In this document: positions 1 to 5,860 of the stretch, in pieces
Layout of the letters: the number at the start of each line of letters is the position of its first letter
Position numbering within the stretch: position 1 is the first letter of the stretch
From: Angelobacter sp036502105
GTDB lineage: Bacteria > Acidobacteriota > Terriglobia > Terriglobales > Acidobacteriaceae
Length of the DNA: 10,077 nucleotides
Assembly (NCBI GenBank): GCA_036502105.1
Contig: DASXZE010000042.1
Location: forward strand, 1-10,077
Reading direction: 5' to 3'
The notes under the pieces: generated by a model
Told to the model about the DNA's origin: nothing
Database searches by the model: none
Seen by the model: only the letters and a program-made list of their open reading frames with translations
Translations under genes and position numbers: made by a program

Positions 1-110
1 TTGATCAATCACGTATGGCCCGGGTCTCCGCTTTTGTTCATGTAGTGCTCGGTGCCTGATATTCGTTACAAGGTAATGCCGCAATGCACCAGCCATTAAC
101 TTTCAATAAA
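1..110. other. Left-edge non-coding stretch
   Basis: I see no convincing coding region, RNA gene or terminator here. A minus-strand reading frame covering roughly 38-232 would have to start inside the first codons of the membrane-protein gene and run through its promoter and both palindromes. It resembles no protein I know, so I treat the stretch as intergenic, possibly including the end of an upstream unit outside the window. Confidence 0.5.
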
Positions 111-122
111 TGAACGCGTTCA
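111..122. promoter_or_regulatory. Upstream palindromic operator candidate (GAAC-N2-GTTC)
   Basis: TGAACGCGTTCA is a perfect 12-bp palindrome lying 9 bp upstream of the -35 box at 132. With one extra base on each side (110-123) it matches the second palindrome at 161-174 in 11 of 14 positions, and the centres are 51 bp apart, close to five helical turns. A regulator dimer could bind both and loop or block the promoter. The sequence match is direct; the operator function is inferred. Confidence 0.5.
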
Positions 123-131
123 ACTATCTCC

Positions 132-159
132 TTGACATCGCCATTTGTGTTACTACAAT
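132..159 (+). promoter_or_regulatory. Sigma70-type promoter for the membrane/SRPBCC gene
   Basis: A perfect -35 box TTGACA (132-137) is separated by 16 bp from a 5/6 -10 box TACAAT (154-159). Transcription would start near 166, leaving a leader of about 35 nt with GGAG at 186-189 before the ATG at 201. It is the best-matching promoter in the window. The two GAAC-N2-GTTC palindromes lie immediately upstream of the -35 and over the predicted start site, so it is probably a regulated promoter. Confidence 0.65.
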
Positions 160-160
160 A

Positions 161-174
161 TTGAACAGGTTCAA
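161..174. promoter_or_regulatory. Start-site palindromic operator candidate (GAAC-N2-GTTC)
   Basis: TTGAACAGGTTCAA has 6-bp perfect inverted arms around a 2-bp centre and covers the predicted transcription start, two bases after the -10 box. This is a classical repressor position. It shares the core and flanks with the palindrome at 111-122. The spacing of two between half sites differs from the well-known LexA boxes (GAAC-N4-GTTC in Firmicutes, GAAC-N7-GTTC in alphaproteobacteria), so I do not name the regulator. Confidence 0.55.
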
Positions 175-200
175 GTTGAGGCAGTGGAGAGCCGCTCAAA

Positions 201-1232
201 ATGACTGGCGAAAAAACTGACAAACCGAGCACTCAGAAAACAGCAAATCCCGATCCTAGATATCCCAACAAATGGCTCTATATCATTAGTGCCGCCATTG
301 GCGCTGGTTATGGATTGGCCGTTCGTCTCCTGGCTGGTTCGCAGAGGGAGATTCTAGCCGTCATGAGCATTGGGTTTGTCTTTTTCATGCCGTTTGCCCT
401 GGGCTGTATTGCTGTCTATGTCGCTGAGATCCGGCGGCCACAGCGCATGCGCACATGGATCTGGCTGCCATGGCTCTCTTTGCTGGCTGCTTTGGGTGGC
501 GCGCTGATAACTCTTCTCGAGGGTGCGATCTGCGTGATCATGCTTCTTCCCATAGGCCTGATCCTGGCCAGTCTGGGTGGAATGGTTGGCGGGTATGCTG
601 CGCGTTACATCAAGTCGCGCAGGGCGCGAAGCCTTACGATGGCCTGCATACTGGTTTTGCCCTTTCTGTCAGGTCCTTTTGAAAAGCAGGTATTTTACGA
701 GTGGGAAACGCGGCGCGTGGAAAACGTGATTGATATTCAGGCTCCGCCAGACGTGGTGTGGCAGAACATTGAGCGTGTGCTGGCTATCCGCAAAGAAGAA
801 CTGCCGTCATCCTGGGCGCATGCCATTGGTTTCCCTGATCCGGTTGAAGCCACGCTCTCGCATGAAGGCGTTGGCGGGGTGCGGAATGCATCGTTTGCCG
901 GAAACGTGTTCTTTCTGGAGACGGTCGATTTATGGGAGCCCAAACAACGGCTTGGTTTTACTATCGCCGCCGAGACAGACAAAATTCCTTCCACTACGCT
1001 GGACGAGCATGTGCGCGTGGGTGGCGAATACTTTGATGTACTGCGAGGCGAATACCGGCTGGAGCCACTGGCCAAAAATCTGACACGCTTGCATCTTTCC
1101 AGCCAGCACCGGCTGTCAACCGATTTCAACTGGTACGCCCATCTCTGGACAGACGCAATTATGGCAGATCTGCAAAAGCGAATTCTGTATGTGGTGAAAG
1201 CGCGCTCTCAGGCGCAGGCCGCGGCGGACTGA
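201..1232 (+). CDS. Membrane protein with C-terminal SRPBCC (START-like) domain
   Basis: The 343-residue product has an N-terminal membrane part and a soluble C-terminal part. After a polar N-terminus (1-23), hydrophobic segments appear at about 25-45, 52-75, 87-108, 110-133 and 144-160, giving four or five membrane spans. From about residue 172 to 335 the sequence follows the SRPBCC/polyketide-cyclase pattern, opening with a beta strand and the motif IQAPPDVVWQNI (179-190) and ending in an amphipathic helix before a short Ala/Gln-rich tail. SRPBCC domains form a helix-grip pocket for lipids or other hydrophobic ligands, so a membrane-tethered ligand-binding role is plausible, but the ligand is unknown. 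The ATG at 201 follows GGAG (186-189) with an 11-nt spacer and sits under a strong promoter. The 3' end overlaps the convergent ECF gene by 25 bp. Fold call is fairly sure; function is not. Confidence 0.8.
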   Translation: MTGEKTDKPSTQKTANPDPRYPNKWLYIISAAIGAGYGLAVRLLAGSQREILAVMSIGFVFFMPFALGCIAVYVAEIRRPQRMRTWIWLPWLSLLAALGGALITLLEGAICVIMLLPIGLILASLGGMVGGYAARYIKSRRARSLTMACILVLPFLSGPFEKQVFYEWETRRVENVIDIQAPPDVVWQNIERVLAIRKEELPSSWAHAIGFPDPVEATLSHEGVGGVRNASFAGNVFFLETVDLWEPKQRLGFTIAAETDKIPSTTLDEHVRVGGEYFDVLRGEYRLEPLAKNLTRLHLSSQHRLSTDFNWYAHLWTDAIMADLQKRILYVVKARSQAQAAAD

Positions 1233-1990
1233 AACTCACTTACCGGAGCGCTTTCCGCAAAACACAACTCTTCCGGCACCGAAGTTACAGGCAATGTCGG
1301 CAAAAGCATCGGCGCTGTGCAGGGCAATCCTGGATTTTCCGCTGCAACTGGCCACGGCTTAATCGTATTAAAGATGCGCCGACCGCGTCTTGGACGCCGC
1401 GTGGCAGACTTGGTATTGCCGGTGACATCTTTTTGCGCGCAGGCGCCGAACGTCTTCTTTGCCCGATAGATCAGCAGGCGCAGATAGCTGCGGGTAATGT
1501 TAAAGCGCCGGCAGATTTCGTCACGGTCTTGTTCTTCCAGGAACACCGCCTGCAGAATGGCGCGATCATTGGTGTCCAGGCGTTCCATCATTTTCTTTAC
1601 ATAATTACCGGCCTCGCCGGCGAGCACATAATCGTCCGGGCCCGAGGCATGGCTGGCCAGGTCAAATTCCGGGGCCATCTGGACCAGTCTTTTTTGCTGG
1701 CGATAGGTTTCCATCAGCACGTTATTGCACACGCCAAGCACCAGAATCTCAAACCGCTCAGGATTGCGTACTCCCTGCTTAGAGCGCAGCAGCGTAAGCA
1801 CGCGCAAAAATGTCTCCTGGCGTAGATCGTGGGCCTGGTCTGTGGAGCGCAGCTTTCGGCGCAGCTTTTTGAACAGAATTGGGCCGAAATGGGAGACAAA
1901 GTGGTTTTCCGTTGAAGGGTCTCCCTGCCGCAGGGAGTTTATGTACATTGCGTTGAATTCAAATGACGAGAGTATGCTGGGGGATGCCAT
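1208..1990 (-). CDS. ECF-type RNA polymerase sigma factor with long basic C-terminal tail
   Basis: The 260-residue product has the two ECF sigma domains. Region 2 lies at about 18-103, with the DLRQETFLRVL helix (55-65) that contacts core polymerase and promoter -10 DNA. Region 4 lies at about 132-182, with a helix-turn-helix around RDEICRRFNITRSYLRLLIYRAKK. Beyond region 4 there are some 78 further residues: a basic cluster TRRPRRGRR (197-205), then a Pro/Ala/Ser-rich stretch with three Cys. Ordinary ECF factors end soon after region 4, so this tail may be a regulatory or DNA-binding extension. I chose the ATG at 1990 because AGGAG sits 9 nt upstream; a GTG at 2044 would add 18 residues. No anti-sigma gene is adjacent. 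The gene is divergent from a second ECF gene and convergent with the membrane/SRPBCC gene. Its target promoters are unknown. Confidence 0.85.
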   Translation of the reverse strand: MASPSILSSFEFNAMYINSLRQGDPSTENHFVSHFGPILFKKLRRKLRSTDQAHDLRQETFLRVLTLLRSKQGVRNPERFEILVLGVCNNVLMETYRQQKRLVQMAPEFDLASHASGPDDYVLAGEAGNYVKKMMERLDTNDRAILQAVFLEEQDRDEICRRFNITRSYLRLLIYRAKKTFGACAQKDVTGNTKSATRRPRRGRRIFNTIKPWPVAAENPGLPCTAPMLLPTLPVTSVPEELCFAESAPVSEFQSAAACA

Positions 1991-2105
1991 GTGCCCGTGC
2001 TCCTGAATATCCAAGCTTTTTGGCCGGAGTGTCCACCTGAACACCCAAACCTCACGCTTTTCTGTTTAAGAAATAAGCTTGGTTTCATTTCAAGTAGCGA
2101 GGGGA

Positions 2106-2134
2106 ACCATAAGATTCCGCCAACAAAAGCACAA
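2106..2134 (-). promoter_or_regulatory. Weak promoter candidate for the minus-strand ECF gene
   Basis: Read on the minus strand, TTGTGC (2134-2129) and TATGGT (2111-2106) are separated by 17 bp and match the sigma70 consensus in 3/6 and 4/6 positions. Transcription would start near 2099, leaving a leader of roughly 110 nt. The match is weak and given mainly because nothing better is visible. Confidence 0.25.
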
Positions 2135-2225
2135 AAATTTAAATGCCATTTTTTGGCAGTTTTGTAGGTTATTTTTCAGGCAACACGCCTTACAAATAGA
2201 AACTAAATTTCACATAGCAAAAATC

Positions 2226-2253
2226 TTGCACTTCTGTAGCTTCGCCCTATAAT
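2226..2253 (+). promoter_or_regulatory. Sigma70-type promoter of the sigma/kinase operon
   Basis: TTGCAC (2226-2231, 4/6 match) is followed after 16 bp by a perfect TATAAT (2248-2253). The predicted start near 2260 gives a leader of about 26 nt that carries AGGCGG (2273-2278) seven bases before the GTG start at 2286. Housekeeping-type elements suggest the operon is expressed at a basal level rather than only from its own ECF sigma factor. Confidence 0.6.
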
Positions 2254-2285
2254 TAGCCGATCTCACCCCTACAGGCGGTACCCTT

Positions 2286-2843
2286 GTGACAAGCGAGCCC
2301 CAAGATGTCACCCTGCTTCTGCGCCAATGGTCAGAAGGAAATGAACAGGCAGGCGATCAACTCTTTACGCTATTAATGCCAGATTTACGCCGTCTTGCTA
2401 CCCGCTGCCTGAACCGCGAACGCTCTGGCCATACCATCCAGAGAAGTGACCTGATAAATGAGTGCTTTATAAAACTCTTGAATACCAGAAAAGTTGATTG
2501 GCGGAATCGTGGACATTTCTTCGCTTTAGTCAGTAGGAAGATGCGCCATATTCTGATCGACTATGCCCGCAAAAGAGGCAAGCACCAGAGAGTTCCACTA
2601 GATGGCTTGCCTGAAGGAGTCCTGGCAAAGAAGAACTGGATTGAAATTTCCGTAATGATAGACAAACTACTGGATGAGTTGGAGGAAAACGATCCAACGA
2701 AATGCAGCGTTCTGGTTTTCCGTGCCTACCTTGGTTTGAGCATAAAGGAAACAGCGGAAAAACTGGGCCTGACAGAAGCTGTGGTTGAACATGAATATCA
2801 CCGAGCGCGGCGGTGGTTATTTGAAAGATTGAGTGAGGAATAA
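2286..2843 (+). CDS. ECF sigma factor of the kinase-associated (TIGR02999-like) type
   Basis: The 185-residue product follows the TIGR02999-like sigma pattern. It begins with VTLLLRQWSEGNEQAGDQL (8-26), continues through region 2 (about 22-97, with RSGHTIQRSDLINECFIKLL at 46-65 and the VDWRNRGHFFALVSRKMRHIL block at 70-90), and ends with region 4 (about 122-182, HTH near 150-172, SIKETAEKLGLTEAVVEHEY). It should direct RNA polymerase to a specific promoter set. The start is GTG, supported by AGGCGG seven bases upstream. Its stop overlaps the kinase ATG by one base (TAATG), so the two are translationally coupled. No anti-sigma factor is nearby. In known sigma/kinase pairs such as EcfP/PknT of Vibrio, the kinase phosphorylates region 2 and activates the sigma factor; a similar relation here is inference. 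Confidence 0.88.
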   Translation: MTSEPQDVTLLLRQWSEGNEQAGDQLFTLLMPDLRRLATRCLNRERSGHTIQRSDLINECFIKLLNTRKVDWRNRGHFFALVSRKMRHILIDYARKRGKHQRVPLDGLPEGVLAKKNWIEISVMIDKLLDELEENDPTKCSVLVFRAYLGLSIKETAEKLGLTEAVVEHEYHRARRWLFERLSEE

Positions 2844-5548
2844 TGCAGGACCGAGCAGAACAATTAATGAGCTTGGCAAAGAAGGCCCTTTTGGTTCCGG
2901 CGGAAGAGCGCACAACATTTTTGCAGGCGGCGTGCCCTCAGGATAGCGATCTTTTTGATGAAGTCTCTGAGATAGTGGAGTGGGAAGAGCGCATGGGCGA
3001 CTTTATGCGCGATCCCCTGATCGAGCTGATCGACCTGGAGGGACTGGACCGCCCGTTTAGTGCGGGCCAGCTGATTGCCGATAGGTTCGAAATTCGCCGC
3101 GAAGTTGGCGACGGCGGCATGGGCGTGGTGTATGAAGCTTTTGACCGCGAACGCAAAGAACGCATCGCCATTAAATGCGCCAAGCTAGGCTATGAGCGTC
3201 TTGCGCCCGAGCTGAATGGAGCGCTGAAAGTCCGGCATGCAAACGTCTGCCAGGTGAATGATATCCATAAGGTATCCAACGATCTTGGCGAGTTTCGTTT
3301 TATTACCATGGAGTTCCTGGATGGTGAAACCCTGCAGAACAGGCTCTCCCGCGGCAAACTAAATCCTGATGAAGCAATGAAATTTGCCCGCCAGGTCTGT
3401 AGTGGATTGGCAGAAGCCCATCGCAGCGGTGTAGTTCACGGCGATCTCAAGCCTGCCAACGTAATTCTGGCCCCTGAAAAAAATTCTCCTGAAAAAAATC
3501 AAGAGCTCCGGGCGGTGATTACTGATTTTGGCCTGGCTGTAGATGAAGATGGGAATACTGACCTGCTCGGCGGCACTCCAGCCTATATGGCGCCGGAATT
3601 AAAAGAAAATGGCCGCACCTCCACCGCTTCTGACGTTTATGCGCTGGGTGTGATTTTGTATGAAATGGTCACCGGACAAAAGCCATTTCCCAAAGCTGAC
3701 GCAAGCAAAAATGCCGTACCGGCAGCAGAAGACGCCATTCAACTGGTGAGACAAAGTCCAATTCCTCCCAGCAAGCTGGTAAAGCAGCTTCCCCCCATGT
3801 GGGACGAGGCCATTCTTCCTTGCCTTGCTCCTCTTCCGGAAAAAAGACCATCCGTTAAACAAGTGCTGGCCGTTCTTAACCGGAAGCCTCTATACCGCCG
3901 GCCCTGGGTTTCCATGTCCGCCATTGCCGTGCTTCTTTTTCTTACGATAGCAATGGCATCATGGCCCACAATCAAAGCTTTCTTCTGGCCCGATATCCGG
4001 CTGGCCGTTCTGCCCGTGCAGGGCCCGCCAAATCTTGTGAAACAAGGTGAAGGCATTGTGCTGGATGTCACGGAGCGCGTAAGGCGGCTGCAGAGAACGT
4101 CTGCCACCATCAGCGTGATTCCGCCATCTAAGACTGGAAGCGAGGAAGTCAATACTCCAGAAAAGGCTGGCCGCATTTTTCATGCGACGCATGCTTTGCA
4201 GCTCAAGCTCTCACGCCAGGGAAGAGATATTGTTGTTGAGCAGTCCCTGGTGGAGCTGGCGCAGCAAACGCAAGTCAGCAGCTTTTCAGCGCAATATTCC
4301 CCGCAAATGGTGGGTGATATTCCTGGAGCATTGACCGGCGCAGTCTCAAGCGCGTTGCATTTAGCACGCCCCAAGGGCACGGACGCAATTGCTCCGGCGG
4401 CAACCGTTGCCTATGATCGCGGTTTGTCCTACATGGCACGCGATTATTACAGCTATGACGAAGCCATCCAGAGCTTTCAGGAAGCTGCAGAGCAAGATCC
4501 GCACTCGCCCTTGCCGCTGGCAGGGTTGGCAGAGGCCCAGCTGGAAAAACTTGATGCTACCAAGCAAAAGGAATGGCTGAAGCGGGCGCATCAATCTTTA
4601 GAAAGCGCTGAAGCGCTCAACCGTGACTCAGTACGCGTTCTTCTGGCGGCCGGGCGCCGAAGTTTACTGGAAGGTAAATATCCCGCGGCCATGGACTACT
4701 TCAATCGTATTCTGGAGACGGAACCGCGCAATATAGATGCTCTGCAGGGACTTGGTTACGCGTGGGACGCGGAAGGCAAGGTAGAGAATGCCATCAAAAG
4801 CTATCGCCAGGCCATTGCACTGGATCCCCAACTCTATTCTTCCCATGAGGCTTTTGGCTCATTTTACTTCGATCGCGGACGCTATCAGGAGGCTGAAGAA
4901 GAATTCAGAAAGGGCATACAGCTTGCTCCTGGAAGGCCGGCGGCTTATGCCAATCTTGGCGCTGTGCTTATAGATGGACACAAATATAACGAAGCGATAG
5001 ATGCTCTTATCCTTTCCCTGAAAATCAAGGAAGACCCGCAAGCGTACAACAACCTGGGTGCTGCCTATTCATTTCAGAAACGCAATGACCTGGCCGCGCA
5101 AAATTACCAAAAGGCTGTTGGATTGCAGCAGGGAAATATAGTGTACTGGCTCAATTGGGGTGATGCTGAGCGCCGCATGGGTGATTCCACGCAGGGTAAT
5201 TCCAAATATCAGGAAGCGCATCGCCTGGCGCTTGCGCAATTAGAGACCAATCCGCAAAACGGAGAGGTGCTGGCGCAACTGGCCTATTCCCGAGCCCGGC
5301 TGGGAGAAAAAAACGGGGCCGCGCGTGATGCCGCGTCGGCGCTCACCATACGGCCTGGAGACAATCAGGTGATTCGTTTCGCCGTCCTTACTTATGTTGT
5401 GATAGGGGATTCGGACGGAGGTTTGAATGCTCTTAACTTTGCGACGCCAAAATTGGCAGAAGAGCTGGATGTTCATCCAGACTTGGCGGAATTCCGCCAG
5501 AATCCGCGCTTTAAAGAGTGGATAGTTAAAAAGCGCAAAGGAGAATAA
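2843..5548 (+). CDS. Receptor-like Ser/Thr protein kinase with TolB-like and TPR sensor half
   Basis: The 901-residue product is a Hanks-type kinase. Residues 1-70 form the helical N-terminal segment often seen in acidobacterial kinases (VPAEERTTFLQAAC, 18-31). The catalytic domain spans about 82-345: Gly loop GDGGMGVVY (89-97), Lys111 in IAIK, Glu123 of helix C, catalytic loop HGDLKPANV (199-207, Asp201, Lys203, Asn206), DFG at 228-230, and APE at 250-252. The HRD arginine is Gly200. All catalytic residues are present. One membrane span follows (about 357-374). Outside lie a degenerate TolB-like domain (about 385-510, starting IRLAVLPVQG) and some eight TPR units (about 521-840). The C-terminal HPDLAEFRQNPRFKEW is typical of these kinases. 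The topology implies sensing outside and phosphorylation inside. An in-frame 15-bp duplication with two A7 tracts lies before DFG. It is coupled to the sigma gene upstream, with a small beta-rich protein gene 3 nt downstream. Confidence 0.92.
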   Translation: MQDRAEQLMSLAKKALLVPAEERTTFLQAACPQDSDLFDEVSEIVEWEERMGDFMRDPLIELIDLEGLDRPFSAGQLIADRFEIRREVGDGGMGVVYEAFDRERKERIAIKCAKLGYERLAPELNGALKVRHANVCQVNDIHKVSNDLGEFRFITMEFLDGETLQNRLSRGKLNPDEAMKFARQVCSGLAEAHRSGVVHGDLKPANVILAPEKNSPEKNQELRAVITDFGLAVDEDGNTDLLGGTPAYMAPELKENGRTSTASDVYALGVILYEMVTGQKPFPKADASKNAVPAAEDAIQLVRQSPIPPSKLVKQLPPMWDEAILPCLAPLPEKRPSVKQVLAVLNRKPLYRRPWVSMSAIAVLLFLTIAMASWPTIKAFFWPDIRLAVLPVQGPPNLVKQGEGIVLDVTERVRRLQRTSATISVIPPSKTGSEEVNTPEKAGRIFHATHALQLKLSRQGRDIVVEQSLVELAQQTQVSSFSAQYSPQMVGDIPGALTGAVSSALHLARPKGTDAIAPAATVAYDRGLSYMARDYYSYDEAIQSFQEAAEQDPHSPLPLAGLAEAQLEKLDATKQKEWLKRAHQSLESAEALNRDSVRVLLAAGRRSLLEGKYPAAMDYFNRILETEPRNIDALQGLGYAWDAEGKVENAIKSYRQAIALDPQLYSSHEAFGSFYFDRGRYQEAEEEFRKGIQLAPGRPAAYANLGAVLIDGHKYNEAIDALILSLKIKEDPQAYNNLGAAYSFQKRNDLAAQNYQKAVGLQQGNIVYWLNWGDAERRMGDSTQGNSKYQEAHRLALAQLETNPQNGEVLAQLAYSRARLGEKNGAARDAASALTIRPGDNQVIRFAVLTYVVIGDSDGGLNALNFATPKLAEELDVHPDLAEFRQNPRFKEWIVKKRKGE
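3473..3499 (+). repeat. 15-bp in-frame tandem duplication with two A7 tracts in the kinase gene
   Basis: CCTGAAAAAAAT occurs at 3473-3484 and again at 3488-3499, exactly 15 bp apart. It encodes PEKNS followed by PEKNQ (residues 211-220). It sits in the loop between the catalytic Asn206 and DFG, which is 22 residues from Asn to Asp here instead of the usual 13 or so. Each copy has seven consecutive A, a site prone to polymerase slippage. Confidence 0.85.
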
Positions 5549-5551
5549 AGA

Positions 5552-5860
5552 ATGGCCCTTAGCAAACCACAAATACTCATAACCCACACTATTCGGCTGG
5601 ATTGGGACCCGAATACTCAGCTGATTACAAACCCCATACAGCCCACAATGAATGTTGGCGATACAGTAACGGTAGCAGGCGCTTACGGCAAGAAGGCGAT
5701 GATAAAGTTCCTGTCGCCATTCGGAGACGCCGTGGTAACAGTGAAAGAGGGTGACGTGTTCACGTTGCTCACCGGGGGCATTTACCAGTTCCAATGTTTT
5801 ATCGATGACCAGCAGGCAAAGAACGGCGGAGCGGTGGAAGTGGTGCCTCACAGACCGTAA
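5552..5860 (+). CDS. Small beta-rich protein of unknown function, possible ligand-less cupredoxin-like fold
   Basis: I do not recognise this 102-residue protein. It has no signal peptide or membrane segment and alternates short strands: QILITHTIRLDW (7-18), GDTVTVAG (36-43), KAMIKFL (48-54), AVVTV (60-64), DVFTLL (68-73), GIYQFQCFI (76-84), GAVEVV (93-98). The end, GGIYQFQCFIDDQ through NGGAVEVVP, has the rhythm of the cupredoxin C-terminus, where Cys, His and Met bind copper. Here only Cys82 remains, so copper binding is unlikely. The start is secure: AAAGGAG (5537-5543) lies 8 nt before the ATG, and the gene begins 3 nt after the kinase stop. It is the last gene of the sigma/kinase operon and is followed by a strong terminator about 140 bp downstream. 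It could be a kinase substrate, a sigma modulator or an effector. Being a gene is fairly certain; fold is a guess. Confidence 0.8.
   Translation: MALSKPQILITHTIRLDWDPNTQLITNPIQPTMNVGDTVTVAGAYGKKAMIKFLSPFGDAVVTVKEGDVFTLLTGGIYQFQCFIDDQQAKNGGAVEVVPHRP

Larger units (their letters stand above)
1991..2285. promoter_or_regulatory. Divergent intergenic region between two ECF sigma genes
   Basis: This AT-rich stretch holds the regulatory region of both sigma genes. Visible elements are the plus-strand promoter at 2226-2253, a weak minus-strand promoter candidate at 2106-2134, an imperfect inverted repeat GGAACC-ATAA-GATTCC (2103-2118) over that candidate's -10 box, and a small hairpin TGCCA-N5-TGGCA (2144-2158). 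The GGAAC words resemble ECF -35 elements, but I find no matching -10 at the proper distance. No open reading frame of note is present. Confidence 0.6.

Noticed and set aside
111..174. LexA (SOS) boxes
   Set aside because: The half sites are GAAC/GTTC but only two bases apart; known LexA boxes have four or seven between them, and the downstream gene is not an SOS function.
38..232. Minus-strand 64-codon reading frame over the left promoter
   Set aside because: It runs through the promoter and both palindromes, begins inside the membrane-protein gene, and resembles no protein family.
737..1129. Minus-strand 130-codon reading frame
   Set aside because: Antisense shadow of the SRPBCC domain; composition is Ser/Arg-rich and non-protein-like, with no domain pattern.
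1991..2044. GTG start at 2044 for the minus-strand ECF gene
   Set aside because: The ATG at 1990 has AGGAG at a good distance and begins near where ECF proteins usually start; the 18 extra residues look unrelated to the family.
2011..2082. Inverted pair CCAAGCTT (2011-2018) and AAGCTTGG (2075-2082)
   Set aside because: The shared AAGCTT is itself a palindrome, so the extra match is only two bases per side and likely chance.
2144..2158. Hairpin TGCCA-N5-TGGCA followed by GTTTTG as a terminator
   Set aside because: The stem is only 5 bp, the T run is short, and it lies between divergent genes where no transcript is expected to end.
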